Numbered from the stretch's first letter, positions 42,148-51,741 are shown. The stretch: 64,000 bases of DNA from Rhodospirillales bacterium (GCA_016712595.1 JADJQT010000001.1:783501-847500); one strand, 5' to 3'. Translations and numbers: made by a program. The notes: generated by a model from the sequence alone, not told the origin.

Positions 42148-43950
42148 ATGAACGGTGACCTGAGCGCGCGGCTGTCGACGGCTGCGGGGTTTCTCGCCAA
42201 GCTATGGCACCTTACCATCCCGTATTGGCGGGCGACGGAGTGGGGCGAGGTGTCGATGTTCGGGCGCAAACTCCGCGTCCGCGAGCGTTGGATCGCGCGC
42301 GCTTTGCTTGCCATCGTCCTGTTTCTCAACGTCATTATCGTGTGGATCTTAAAGCTCGCCAACGACTGGAACGCGCGCTTCTATAACGCCCTTGAAGAAA
42401 AGAATGTCGACGCCTTCTGGAGCGAGCTGCGCTATTTCGCCGTCATCGCCACGCTGTTTATCCTCGTCGCCGTCTATCGGCTGTGGTTCCGCCAGATGCT
42501 GCAAATCCGCTGGCGGCGATGGCTTACCGACGTTTATTGCGGGGAGTGGCTGCGCGACCGCACCTACTATCGGTTGGAGTTGACGCAAAGCGGATCGGAC
42601 AATCCGGAGCAGCGCATCCAGGAGGATTGTGATTCGTTCACGACGCAGACGCTGGCGATTGGCCTCGGCCTGATTTCGGAGGTGCTGACACTGGTCACGT
42701 TCACGGCGATCCTCTGGCAGCTCTCGGGCAGCATTACGTTGCCGATCATGGGGGGCCTTGAGGTGCCGGGCTATATGATGTGGGTCGCGGTCATTTATGC
42801 CGGTCTGGGTTCCTGGCTGACGTTCAAGATCGGCAGGCCGCTGGTGCGGGTGAATTTCGAGTTGCAGCGCTCCAACGCCGATTTCCGTTACCGGATGATC
42901 CGGGTTCGTGAAAATGCCGAGAGCATCGCCCTTTACGGGGGCGAACCGGATGAAGGCCGTCGACTGCAGGGCGCTTTCCAGGCGATCTACCGCATTTGGT
43001 GGGACTATATGCGGTATAATAAGCGTCTGACATGGTTTACCGCGTTCTATGGTCAGGCGGCGGACGTGTTCCCCATGGTCGTCGCCTCGCCACGGTACTT
43101 CGCTGGTGCCATACCCTTCGGCGTATTGACACAGACGGCGAACGCCTTTGGTCGCGTGCAGGGCGCACTGTCCTGGTTCGTCGATACGTTCTCGATCCTT
43201 GCCGACTGGAAGGCGACGACGGAGCGGCTGACAACGTTCGGCGAGGCAATAGCCGCGGCCAAGCGTGCGCAACGAAGCGAGCGGCAGTTCGACGTCGTGC
43301 CCGGAAATGCCAACGTGATTTCACTCGAGGCCGTCGATGTCGGTTTGCCGAACGGAGGCGTCCTGTTGCGCGACGTCAATCTTGCCATAGATCGCGGCCG
43401 CTCGGTCGTGGTCCAGGGTCCGTCCGGCAGTGGCAAAACCACCTTGTTCCGGGTCATCGCCGGAATCTGGCCGTTCGGACATGGCCGGATCGCGATGCCG
43501 CGCGATGCGCGTGTGTTGTTCCTCCCCCAGCGGCCTTATCTCCCCTTAGGAACGCTCAAGGAGGCGCTGAGCTATCCCGGTCAACCTGAAGATTACAGTG
43601 ACGAGGCCTGTGCCGAGGCACTCGCCGTCTGCCGGCTGTCCCATCTCGCCAATCGCCTCGGCGAGAGCGGAAACTGGGCGCTGGCTCTGTCGCCGGGCGA
43701 ACAGCAGCGTCTCGCGTTTGCTCGCGCCCTGCTGTACCGCCCGGACTGGCTCTTTCTCGACGAGGCCAGCTCGGCGCTGGACGAGGCAACCGAGAGTGAC
43801 GTTTATCATGCATTAAAGCGGCGCCTGCCGCAGGCCACGCTGATCAGCATTGCCCACAAACCAAGCGTGCTTGATCTTCACGAGGCCATCGTCGCGATCG
43901 ACCCGTGTAGTGCCACCGTTCGCGTTACGCTGCGCGAGGCTGCCGAATAG
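42148..43950 (+). CDS. SbmA/BacA-type ABC transporter with fused ATPase
   Basis: Fused membrane-ATPase protein of 600 residues (ABC_membrane_2 type). N-terminal half has about six transmembrane segments (ALLAIVLFLNVIIVWILKL; IATLFILVAVYRLWF; IMGGLEVPGYMMWVAVIYAG) as in SbmA/BacA peptide importers; the C-terminal ATPase has Walker A GPSGSGKTTLF, signature LSPGEQQRLAFARALL and Walker B LFLDEASSALDEAT. Relatives include YddA. Substrate unknown (peptides, very-long-chain acyl lipids or vitamins). The final 25 residues are poorly conserved. Confidence 0.88.
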   Translation: MNGDLSARLSTAAGFLAKLWHLTIPYWRATEWGEVSMFGRKLRVRERWIARALLAIVLFLNVIIVWILKLANDWNARFYNALEEKNVDAFWSELRYFAVIATLFILVAVYRLWFRQMLQIRWRRWLTDVYCGEWLRDRTYYRLELTQSGSDNPEQRIQEDCDSFTTQTLAIGLGLISEVLTLVTFTAILWQLSGSITLPIMGGLEVPGYMMWVAVIYAGLGSWLTFKIGRPLVRVNFELQRSNADFRYRMIRVRENAESIALYGGEPDEGRRLQGAFQAIYRIWWDYMRYNKRLTWFTAFYGQAADVFPMVVASPRYFAGAIPFGVLTQTANAFGRVQGALSWFVDTFSILADWKATTERLTTFGEAIAAAKRAQRSERQFDVVPGNANVISLEAVDVGLPNGGVLLRDVNLAIDRGRSVVVQGPSGSGKTTLFRVIAGIWPFGHGRIAMPRDARVLFLPQRPYLPLGTLKEALSYPGQPEDYSDEACAEALAVCRLSHLANRLGESGNWALALSPGEQQRLAFARALLYRPDWLFLDEASSALDEATESDVYHALKRRLPQATLISIAHKPSVLDLHEAIVAIDPCSATVRVTLREAAE

Positions 43951-43978
43951 GTCCCGGCAGCGGCGGCAAGACGCTCGT

Positions 43979-44923
43979 CTATGCCATAGACGCCATGTTG
44001 GCGGCGCATCGCCGTTGATCATTGATCGCCGCCGCTAGCCGCGCTCGCAGGTCGTGCTGTTCGCGAAAGCCAACGACGGTGCGCAGGCGTCGCACATCGG
44101 GCACCAGATAGAGCGGGTCGTCCGGCCGATCCGGGCGCGACCCCAAGCGCACAAGATCCGATCGGCCGCAGAGGTCACCCATGAGACGGGCGACTTTGGC
44201 GATGGTAACGCTTTGGCCCGAACCGATGTTCACCGGACCACATGCACGCGAGACCGCAAGCGCGGCGATTGCCCGACCGGCGAAGGCACTGTCACAGAAG
44301 TCGCGACGGTGACGCCCCGAGCCTACGGTTGCTTCCTTGCCCGCCAACAAGGCGATCGCCAGCGAAGAAACCAGCCGGTCGGGAGGTTCGTCCGCGCCGA
44401 ACAGATGAAACAGCCGCGCCCATCCGAACTCCATGCCCGCTTCAGCGCACAGGGCGGCGATGCGTGCCGCTGCCTCGCACTTGGCGCTTCCGTAGGGCGT
44501 TGCCGGCAACAGCGGGCGTGTTTCGGGCCATGCCACCGATCCCGGCGAGGTCCAGTCGTACTCGGCGCAGGAGCCGATCCCGATAAAGCGTCGGCCGCCG
44601 GCATCGCGAAAGGCCTCGGCCAAAGCGATGCTTGCCGCGCGCCAGTCTGTGTTTTCCTTCGCCGTCCAAAATAGCCCATGGCGGGTATACCAGGCGGCAT
44701 GAACAAGGATATCTGGGCGGAACGCCGCGACGAGCCGGCGAGATTCGTCCTCGGCGAGAAGGTCGGCATACAGCCATTCGACACCAGGGGTCTGCGCGGC
44801 TGCCGTATGTCGCGGCGCTCGGCCAATCGCGCCAACGTGCATCCCTGATGCGGCGAGGCGCGCGGCCACGTGCCGACCAATGAAGCCGGTTGCACCGGTC
44901 ACCAGAACCCGTTCACCCGCCAT
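43979..44923 (-). CDS. NAD-dependent sugar epimerase/4-reductase (extended SDR)
   Basis: 314-residue extended SDR. Dinucleotide loop VLVTGATGFIGRHVAARL; catalytic set GIGSCAEYDW and YGSAK. It resembles nucleotide-sugar 4-ketoreductases/epimerases and, as the last gene of the CDP-sugar operon, most likely reduces the 4-keto group after C-methylation and epimerisation. Its ATG overlaps the RfbC-like stop by 11 bases. C-terminal 30 residues are not conserved. Confidence 0.84.
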   Translation of the reverse strand: MAGERVLVTGATGFIGRHVAARLAASGMHVGAIGRAPRHTAAAQTPGVEWLYADLLAEDESRRLVAAFRPDILVHAAWYTRHGLFWTAKENTDWRAASIALAEAFRDAGGRRFIGIGSCAEYDWTSPGSVAWPETRPLLPATPYGSAKCEAAARIAALCAEAGMEFGWARLFHLFGADEPPDRLVSSLAIALLAGKEATVGSGRHRRDFCDSAFAGRAIAALAVSRACGPVNIGSGQSVTIAKVARLMGDLCGRSDLVRLGSRPDRPDDPLYLVPDVRRLRTVVGFREQHDLRARLAAAINDQRRCAANMASMA

Positions 44924-45443
44924 AATCGGGCCAGGCGCGGTCGCGCTCCGATATCACCGCCGGTTCGCCCGGCCAGGAAATCGCCAACGCGGGGTCGTTC
45001 CAGCGCACGCCGTGAGCATGCTCGGCCGCGTAGGGTACGTCGATCATGTATTCAAGGCGGGCGTGATCGCTCAGCGCGAAAAAGCCATGAGCGACACCCG
45101 CTGGAACGAACAGAGCGTTTCCAGTGTCGACGTCGAGTTCAACGGCGACCCAGCGTTGATGGGTCGACGAAGTGCGCCGGACGTCGACGACGACATCGTA
45201 AACGCGGCCAGCAATGCAGCGAATGAGTTTGCGCTCCTCTGCCGGCGGCAACTGGTAGTGCATGCCGCGCACCGTACCCGCGCAGTGATTGTGCGAAACG
45301 CTGATCTGCGAGGGCACGAAATCAATTCCCGCATCGGCAAGAGCCTGGCGACAATAAACGCGGGTGAACCAGCCGCGCTCGTCCTCCATTATCTCGGGTG
45401 TGCCGGTGAGCACGCCCGCAATCGCTGTCGGCGTCCAGATCAT
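44913..45443 (-). CDS. dTDP/CDP-4-dehydrohexose 3,5-epimerase (RfbC-like)
   Basis: Cupin-fold RmlC-type epimerase of 176 residues. The catalytic His is in GTVRGMHYQ, Lys/Arg in KLIRCIAGRVYDVVVDVR, and the Tyr in IDVPYAAEHAHG, followed by RWNDPALAISWP. In this operon it should act on a CDP-4-keto-6-deoxyhexose rather than the dTDP sugar, which is inferred. ATG 45443 overlaps the methyltransferase stop (ATGA). Confidence 0.87.
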   Translation of the reverse strand: MIWTPTAIAGVLTGTPEIMEDERGWFTRVYCRQALADAGIDFVPSQISVSHNHCAGTVRGMHYQLPPAEERKLIRCIAGRVYDVVVDVRRTSSTHQRWVAVELDVDTGNALFVPAGVAHGFFALSDHARLEYMIDVPYAAEHAHGVRWNDPALAISWPGEPAVISERDRAWPDYGG

Positions 45444-46684
45444 CGCGGCGGTTCCCAGACGCTCAGGGCCGGAATAGCCCGGACGAGCCGGCCTTTCCAT
45501 TCGACGATAGAACCAAGCTGGCGGCCGATCTCGTCTGCGAGGTTCCACGGCAGGACGAGCACATCATCGGGCCGGTCCGTCGCGATGCGTTCGGGAGAGA
45601 CGACCTCCAGACCGCTGCCGGGAAAAAACAACCCTTGCTTATGCGGATTGCCATCGCACACGTAAAGAATGTCCGATGTGGTGATCCCCGCGGTATCGAG
45701 CAGAGTTGCTCCCTTGGCTGCGGCGCCGTACGCGGCCACGCGCCGGTGTTTCGCGCGGGCTTGCGAGAGAAAGCGGCGAAGGCCTTCGCACACCCGCTCG
45801 ATTCGATCTTGAAAGCCGGCATACGCGCTGCCATCGCCGAGACCAGCCGCACTCTCTGCCGCCCGGACGGCATGGACAGCGGCGCTGATGTCCGCTGCGC
45901 TCCCGCTATGACGGACGTGTAGGCGCAGACTGCCGCCATGCGTCGGCAGTTCGTCGACGTCGCTGACGACGAGACCATGGCGGGCGAAGATCGGCTCTAG
46001 CGCCAGCATCGAGAAGTAGAAGACGTGTTCGTGATAAATCGTATCGAACTGCGTTTCGGCCAGCAGTCGGAGCACGTGTGGAAACTCAACCGTCCATACG
46101 CCGCCAGACGCGAGCAGCCGGGCGATTCCGGCGACGAAACCGTGGATATCAGGGACGTGCGCGAAGACGTTATTGGCGACGATGAGATCAGCGGGGCCGA
46201 AGTCCCTGCGCAGGCGCTCGGCAAGGTCCTTGGTGAACCAGTCCACAAGCGTAGGGACCCCCGATGCAACCGCGACGGCGGCGACGTTGGCGGCAGGTTC
46301 GATGCCGAGGCACGGAATTCCGCGGGCAACGAAGTTTTTCAATAAGTAGCCGTCGTTGCTGGCGATCTCGACGACGCGGCTCCTCGCTTCGAGGCCAAGA
46401 CGCGAGATCATCGCCTCGCAGTAGGTGCGGGCGTGCGCCAGCCACGAAGCCGAATAGGACGAAAAATAAAGGTAATCGGAGAACATCGATGCCGGCGGCA
46501 GATCGCGATCGAGTTGGACGAGGCGACAACGATCACACACCACGACGCGCAAAGGGTAACGGGCGACCCCTTCGAGCTTGTCCCGCGAAACCAAGCCGTT
46601 GGCGAGCGGTGTCCGCCCGAGATCGGCGAGAGTGGTACTCAGCGGCGCGGAGCATCCGCGACATAAGACAGGTCCGGTGAGCAT
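45440..46684 (-). CDS. Nucleotide-sugar C-methyltransferase
   Basis: 414-residue TylC3-like enzyme. N-terminal zinc module with Cys8, Cys11, Cys50 and Cys53 (CRGC, CDRC); central SAM domain VVEIASNDGYLLKNFVARG and LIVANNVFAHVPDIHGFVAG; the region DTIYHEHVFYFSMLAL holds the His/Glu pair of the family; C-terminal Methyltransf_14 type domain (YGAAAKGATLLDTAGI). These enzymes C-methylate position 3 of NDP-4-keto-6-deoxysugars. ATG 46684 has GAGG four bases ahead and overlaps the dehydratase gene by 46 bases. Confidence 0.87.
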   Translation of the reverse strand: MLTGPVLCRGCSAPLSTTLADLGRTPLANGLVSRDKLEGVARYPLRVVVCDRCRLVQLDRDLPPASMFSDYLYFSSYSASWLAHARTYCEAMISRLGLEARSRVVEIASNDGYLLKNFVARGIPCLGIEPAANVAAVAVASGVPTLVDWFTKDLAERLRRDFGPADLIVANNVFAHVPDIHGFVAGIARLLASGGVWTVEFPHVLRLLAETQFDTIYHEHVFYFSMLALEPIFARHGLVVSDVDELPTHGGSLRLHVRHSGSAADISAAVHAVRAAESAAGLGDGSAYAGFQDRIERVCEGLRRFLSQARAKHRRVAAYGAAAKGATLLDTAGITTSDILYVCDGNPHKQGLFFPGSGLEVVSPERIATDRPDDVLVLPWNLADEIGRQLGSIVEWKGRLVRAIPALSVWEPPR

Positions 46685-47760
46685 GCAACCTCTTCGAAGT
46701 ATCTGTCGATCTGCTCTTCGGTGAGTTGCCGGGCGCCCACTTTGTCGCGCAGTACCGCCCGGTACCACGCGGCCGACCAGGCAATGGTTTCGCTGAAGTC
46801 GAGATGTGAGTGCCAACCGATCGCAGAAGCGGCTGCCGCCGGATCGAGAGCAAGAAACTCCTTTTCAGGCGTCTCCGATGCGGGCGTGATCTCGATGCGG
46901 ACGTCCGCGCCGAGAGCGGTTATGAACGCCTTGACCGTTTGTGCCACCGTGTGGCGGGTTCCACCGCCCGGCCCGATGTTGAGCGTTGCCGGAAGCTCGG
47001 CGGTGTCGTCCAGCAACGCTTGGCCGTAGAGCAGATAGGCGCGGGCGACATCAAGGACATGCTGCCACGGCCGAGTCGCCGCCGGCGAGCGTAAGGTCAG
47101 GGCATGCCCATTGACCGCGGCGCGTATGACGTCGCAGATGAGCCGATCCTCGGCGAAGTCGCCGCCGCCGAGCACGTTGCCGGCGCGCGCCGTGGCAAGA
47201 CGCACCTGCGATGGCAAGAACCCGCTTGCGGACCAAGCGTGGGCGACGATCTCGGCACACGCTTTCGATGCGCTATAGGGATCATCGCCGCCGAGCGGCG
47301 CATCCTCGCAGAAGGCGCCACCATCGTTGATATTACGATAGACCTTATCGCTGGTGATAAGGAGTATGACGCGAAGTCGCCGTGAGCCGCGCAGCGCGTC
47401 AAGCAGGTGCACGGTGCCGAGCACATTACTGGCAAGGGTTTCCACCGGCTCCCGATAAGAGCGGCGGACCAGCGCCTGAGCCGCGAGGTGGAAGACGACC
47501 TCCGGATCGGCTTCGGCAACGGCGGACGCGAGGGCTTGCCGGTCGCGAATATCGACGAGGCGCGAGTCCAGATTAGACCACGGCGCCAACTGAACAAAAA
47601 GACTGGGGGTCGTTTCCGGGGCAAGGCCGATTCCAAAGACGTTCGCACCCCAGCGGCTGAGGATGCAGGCCAACCACGCGCCCTTGAAGCCCGTGTGACC
47701 GGTGATCAGCACGCGACGGCCGCGCCAGAACTCAGGATCAACGCGCGCTAATCCGCCCAT
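46639..47760 (-). CDS. rfbG: CDP-glucose 4,6-dehydratase
   Basis: Extended SDR turning CDP-glucose to CDP-4-keto-6-deoxyglucose. ITGHTGFKGAWLACIL cofactor loop (this GFKG form marks RfbG), SDKVY and YSASKACAEIV with the catalytic Tyr and Lys, and RAGNVLGGGDFAEDRLI. 373 residues from ATG 47760, which overlaps the rfbF stop by 13 bases. Second step of the proposed CDP-sugar pathway. Confidence 0.93.
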   Translation of the reverse strand: MGGLARVDPEFWRGRRVLITGHTGFKGAWLACILSRWGANVFGIGLAPETTPSLFVQLAPWSNLDSRLVDIRDRQALASAVAEADPEVVFHLAAQALVRRSYREPVETLASNVLGTVHLLDALRGSRRLRVILLITSDKVYRNINDGGAFCEDAPLGGDDPYSASKACAEIVAHAWSASGFLPSQVRLATARAGNVLGGGDFAEDRLICDVIRAAVNGHALTLRSPAATRPWQHVLDVARAYLLYGQALLDDTAELPATLNIGPGGGTRHTVAQTVKAFITALGADVRIEITPASETPEKEFLALDPAAAASAIGWHSHLDFSETIAWSAAWYRAVLRDKVGARQLTEEQIDRYFEEVACSPDLSYVADAPRR

Positions 47761-48524
47761 GTCATCCACGGTGCTCGCGCTTCGGCTATCAGGGTTTCCA
47801 AGACCAGTTTGTCGCGCATCGTATCCATCGGCTGCCAGAAGCCGCGGTGGATGAAGGCTTCGAGCTGGCCCGCGGCCGCGATTTGGCGCAGCGGGCCTTC
47901 CTCCCACTTGGTCCGGTCGTCGGCAACGAAATTGATCGCCTGCGAAGAGAGCACGAAGAAACCGCCGTTGATCCAGTCTCCGTCGCCCTGTGGTTTTTCA
48001 AGGAAGGACGCAACACGGGTTTGATCGAGCGCCAGCCGCCCGAAGCGGCCGGGCGGCTGCACGGCGGTGATCGTCGCCAGCTTCCCGTGCGCACGGTGAA
48101 AGTCGATCGAGGCGGAAATGTCGATGTCGGCCACGCCGTCGCCATAGGTCATGCAAAAGCAGTCCTCATCGGACAACAGATCGCGAATTCGCCGCAGTCG
48201 GCCACCGGTTTCCGTCGCCTCGCCGGTATCGATCAGGCTTACGCGCCATGGCTCGGCGCGTGAAAGGCCGAAGGTCGTCACATTGGCACGGAAATCGAAG
48301 GTGACGTCGCTGCGATGAAGGAGATAATTATAGAAGAATTCCTTGATGACGAATCCCTTATAGCCGAGGCAGACGATGAAGTCGCACACGCCATGGGCGG
48401 CATATGACTTCATGATATGCCAAAGGATTGGCATGCCGCCGATCTCGATCATTGGTTTGGGACGCGCGTGCGATTCCTCGCTGATCCGCGTGCCGCGCCC
48501 TCCAGCGAGAATGACGGCTTTCAC
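47748..48524 (-). CDS. rfbF: Glucose-1-phosphate cytidylyltransferase
   Basis: Makes CDP-glucose from glucose-1-phosphate and CTP. LAGGRGTRISEESHARPKPM is the nucleotidyltransferase signature; the SEES form and FVICLGYKG-like FIVCLGYKGFVIKEFF are RfbF-specific, as is the length of 258 residues. TYGDGVADIDISA holds the metal-binding Asp. ATG 48524 overlaps the stop of the glycosyltransferase gene by four bases. Confidence 0.94.
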   Translation of the reverse strand: MKAVILAGGRGTRISEESHARPKPMIEIGGMPILWHIMKSYAAHGVCDFIVCLGYKGFVIKEFFYNYLLHRSDVTFDFRANVTTFGLSRAEPWRVSLIDTGEATETGGRLRRIRDLLSDEDCFCMTYGDGVADIDISASIDFHRAHGKLATITAVQPPGRFGRLALDQTRVASFLEKPQGDGDWINGGFFVLSSQAINFVADDRTKWEEGPLRQIAAAGQLEAFIHRGFWQPMDTMRDKLVLETLIAEARAPWMTWAD

Positions 48525-50902
48525 TGGCCGACGACCCGCTCCACCGCGTCGTAGAACGCACGACTGAACCGCTCCGGTTGCCCCAGGGGATGATTGCGAA
48601 TTTGCCCGCGCAGGCGCAGACGCAGAGCGCGGCGTCGAGACCGGTCTTCGGCGAGTTCGAGCGCCTTGGCGATGTAGCCGTCAATGTCCGTTGCGCATAA
48701 ATCGGCGAGGCCGGCATTGCTCAGGTTGCTGAGGCTCAGGCGTTCGAAGAATGCCGGCCCCGCGAGGCTGACGACGGGAACGCCCATCCATAGCGTCTCG
48801 CACGTCGTTGTCCCGCCGACGTGCGGGAACGTATCGAGGGCGATGTCGATGTCGTTGTAGTGCGGCAGATGGGAGCCGCGCACGGCGGTGTATTCGATAC
48901 GCTCAGGCTCGATGCCCCGTTTTGCGAATGCTGCCTCGATATTCCGGCGAAACGCCGGCACGCCGCCTTCGGGCCGAACGAACAAGAAGCGTGAACCGGG
49001 CGTCGCCGCCATGATACGCGCCCACGCATCCACGCATTGCGGCGTGTACTTGTAGGGATTGTTCATCGTCCCGAAGGTGATGTGGCCTTTGCGCTCCTGT
49101 GGAATGGTGCCGATGATTGGAACGTCGACGAAACCCAGCCGCCCCAGGGCCACCCATGTCTCCGGAAGTTCAAAGGGTTTTTCGACGAGCAGCTTCGGAT
49201 CTTCGGGCTTGATAAACGGGTCGACAAGAATGTAGTCGATGGACGTCAAGCCGGACGAGTGTGGATAGCCGAGCCAGCTCGCACCGATCGGCGCCGGTTT
49301 ATAGGCCATTACCTCGAGCTTGTTCATTTCCGTCGAGCCGCCCAACTCGAACAATATGTCAAGGTCGTCGGCTGCAATGCCTTCGGCGACCTCGGCCTCC
49401 GGTCGCCGGGGCCACCAGCGAAAGCCGTCGACGCGGCCCTCGATCGCCGCTTGCACGTCGTCGCGCTGGCGCTCGTAAAACGAATAACAAAAGACCTCGA
49501 ACCGGTCGCGGTCGTAAAAATCCAGCAATGGCAGCGCGAAATACGTCACCGGATGCGCGCGCAGGTCGCTCGACATGAAACCGACGCGCATCTTTGCCCG
49601 ACCGCCGATCGCCGGCGCTACGGGGCGGCGCGGGATTCGTCTCTGCAAAACGTCGCCCAGATCCCGGTGCCAGTCGACGAGACGGTAGCGGTCCTCAGCA
49701 CTTCGCGCCTGGGCGAGTTCAAGATGAAAGGCGGACAGAAAACAGCCGGCGATCCATGTGGGCGCGAGGTCCTCGAGGGACCCGGCGCAGTCGATCCGAT
49801 CGAAGTCGACGCAACGAGCGAATACGCCGCGCAAGGTCCGCGCTTCGAAGCGGGCGTGCCTGCCGCAACGATCGGCGATCGAAACGGCGATCTGATAGGA
49901 CTCCTCGATGTGTGCCGCTTCGTCGCCGTAGCGGCTGCGGTTGAGACTTTCACATAAGGCCGCAGCGATTTCGATCGAGTTCGGCTTTGCGGCAAGGGCG
50001 CGACGGAAGTAGCCGTTGGCCGCCTGCCGGTCTTCCTTTTCAATAAAGCGGGCGAGGGCGAAGAGCGCACGCTCGTCATCTGGATGGATCGTCAGAATCT
50101 GCTCCAGCCGCTCGCGGGCTTCGTCGGTCCGACCGAGCCGACGCAAGACACGGGCCTCGGCGATGTCGAAGCGGGCGTCGTTCGGCGTCAGTTGCCGGGT
50201 ACGTGCGATCAGAGCTAGCGCCTTATCGAATTCGCCGGTCTCGATCAGGATCTCGATCAGATCACCGGCGACGCGGGTATCGCGGGGATTAAGTGTGTGA
50301 CCTCGCTCGAAGCTTCGCCGCGCCTCCACGACGGCACCGCAGCGCTGCTGTGAAACCCCAAGGAGGCGCCAGTGTTCCGGGTCCTTCGGCGCCAGGCGGA
50401 CGACGCGGGCGAAGGCATCCTGCGCCTTGCGCGGATTGCCGAGAAGGAGCCAGGTATTGCCGAGGTTCACCCATGGCGACAGGGACTTGCCGTCGAGCTT
50501 GCGCGCTTGCTCAAAAAACTGGATCGCCTCGTCAAGCTTGCCGCTACGCTTGAGAACGACTCCGAGCAGGTTGGTCAGATCGAACTGTCGCGGCCGCTGG
50601 CTGAGGACCTCGCGAAGCAGCCGTTCGGCATGGGCGTTTTCGCCGGCGTCCGACAGGGCGGCAGCGTAGTTGAAGGCGACAGCGTTCTTATCGATCCCCC
50701 GCTCCACGCACGATGCGAACGCCTGGACAGCTTCGGTGGGTCGCCCACCAGCGGCGAGGACGAGTGCGAGGTCGCGCCACGCCACGCCGTCGTCGGGCTG
50801 GTCCGACAGCCGCTGCTGCAGCAGTGATTCTGCCGCGACGAAATCCTTGCGACGCAGCGCCTCGCGAATGGCAAGAGCCGGCCGCGCCGGGGCAGTGTTC
50901 AT
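48521..50902 (-). CDS. TPR-containing GT41 (SPINDLY/OGT-like) glycosyltransferase
   Basis: 793-residue protein. Residues 1-340 are about eight tetratricopeptide repeats (for instance GKLDEAIQFFEQARKLDGKS). Residues about 420-790 form the O-linked GlcNAc transferase-like catalytic part: KMRVGFMSSDLRAHPVTYF, GHITFGTMNNPYKYTPQ, and FPHVGGTTTCETLWMGVPVV, the nucleotide-sugar site. Such enzymes glycosylate Ser/Thr of proteins, in bacteria often flagellins or adhesins; donor sugar here is unknown but may be the CDP sugar or another nucleotide sugar. First gene of the six-gene overlapping operon. Confidence 0.87.
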   Translation of the reverse strand: MNTAPARPALAIREALRRKDFVAAESLLQQRLSDQPDDGVAWRDLALVLAAGGRPTEAVQAFASCVERGIDKNAVAFNYAAALSDAGENAHAERLLREVLSQRPRQFDLTNLLGVVLKRSGKLDEAIQFFEQARKLDGKSLSPWVNLGNTWLLLGNPRKAQDAFARVVRLAPKDPEHWRLLGVSQQRCGAVVEARRSFERGHTLNPRDTRVAGDLIEILIETGEFDKALALIARTRQLTPNDARFDIAEARVLRRLGRTDEARERLEQILTIHPDDERALFALARFIEKEDRQAANGYFRRALAAKPNSIEIAAALCESLNRSRYGDEAAHIEESYQIAVSIADRCGRHARFEARTLRGVFARCVDFDRIDCAGSLEDLAPTWIAGCFLSAFHLELAQARSAEDRYRLVDWHRDLGDVLQRRIPRRPVAPAIGGRAKMRVGFMSSDLRAHPVTYFALPLLDFYDRDRFEVFCYSFYERQRDDVQAAIEGRVDGFRWWPRRPEAEVAEGIAADDLDILFELGGSTEMNKLEVMAYKPAPIGASWLGYPHSSGLTSIDYILVDPFIKPEDPKLLVEKPFELPETWVALGRLGFVDVPIIGTIPQERKGHITFGTMNNPYKYTPQCVDAWARIMAATPGSRFLFVRPEGGVPAFRRNIEAAFAKRGIEPERIEYTAVRGSHLPHYNDIDIALDTFPHVGGTTTCETLWMGVPVVSLAGPAFFERLSLSNLSNAGLADLCATDIDGYIAKALELAEDRSRRRALRLRLRGQIRNHPLGQPERFSRAFYDAVERVVGQ

Positions 50903-51208
50903 CGGTTCGGCATCCCGTTGACGAATCCGAAAAATAGAAGGGGCGTCCGGTTACAGTCGAGCGGACCTTCCCCTCTCGCGGTGTGATTGGGCCGGTTCAT
51001 CATCCCGGCGGCATGGTCGCGCGCCCGAGCGCATCCGTCAATCGCCCAACCGTATGGAAAGATAATGTTCCGCTGAGACGGCTGAACCGCGCCGCGCGGA
51101 TGAAAGCTTTCGCCAAATCGCCGATAAGCCGCTTGCAAAGCGCGACGCGTGGATTTTTTCTTTTCTGTGACGCTGCGGATCTTTCGCGGCAGAGCGGGAG
51201 AGTCCACG
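50903..51208. other. Divergent intergenic region
   Basis: About 300 bases between the divergently read glycosyltransferase and Ivy-like genes; both promoters must be here. I see a short inverted repeat CGCTT-GCA-AAGCG at 51130-51142 followed by a T-rich patch (ggattttttctttt), but no clear -35/-10 pair. Confidence 0.4.
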
Positions 51209-51697
51209 ATGTCGCGCTTTTTGGTGCTCAGAATTTCGCTGGTCGCGTTCTCGGCCATTTTTCTCGCGAGTTGGGCGGCTGCGTCTGACCTGCCGAGCGC
51301 GGCGCAGTGGCAGGGCAAGTATCCATTCGATCTTAAGCCTGGCTTTTACGAAAATGCCGCGTTGCGCGACGCCGGCACCAGGATGCTGGGCGCCAAGGCC
51401 TACAAGGACATTCTCCTCGGCTGGAACACGGCGGCGCCGATCCTCGCCGAAGGCGGCACACTGATGGCCTGGAGTTGCAAGCCCCATGACTGCGGCGAAA
51501 ACAATCAGGCGACGCTGATTGACGGGGATGCCGTCCGCATCTGCATCTATCAAAAGAGTAAGATCACTTGGTACGTGCCGGACAACGCCCGACCGCTGAC
51601 CAAAGCGGTTACCAACGCGTCGCCGCCGGCTCTCGCCAAGGGGTGTAACTTTCAGACGATTGACGAAGCGCGGCAGAGCCTTAAGGCTATCCACTGA
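51209..51697 (+). CDS. Ivy-type lysozyme inhibitor
   Basis: A 162-residue secreted protein. Signal peptide at residues 1-26 (FLVLRISLVAFSAIFLASW, cleavage after AAA). The mature part has the motif CKPHDC at residues 90-95, the loop that in E. coli Ivy plugs the lysozyme active site through its His and is closed by a disulfide; FYENAALRDAGTRMLGAKAY and ICIYQKSK also resemble Ivy. So it likely protects periplasmic peptidoglycan from host or predator c-type lysozymes. ATG 51209 has GGGAGAG upstream. Divergent from the glycan operon. Confidence 0.8.
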   Translation: MSRFLVLRISLVAFSAIFLASWAAASDLPSAAQWQGKYPFDLKPGFYENAALRDAGTRMLGAKAYKDILLGWNTAAPILAEGGTLMAWSCKPHDCGENNQATLIDGDAVRICIYQKSKITWYVPDNARPLTKAVTNASPPALAKGCNFQTIDEARQSLKAIH

Positions 51698-51741
51698 AGC
51701 TCCGCTGGCAATCGCTATCGCAGTTCGTCGAGGAGCCTCGG

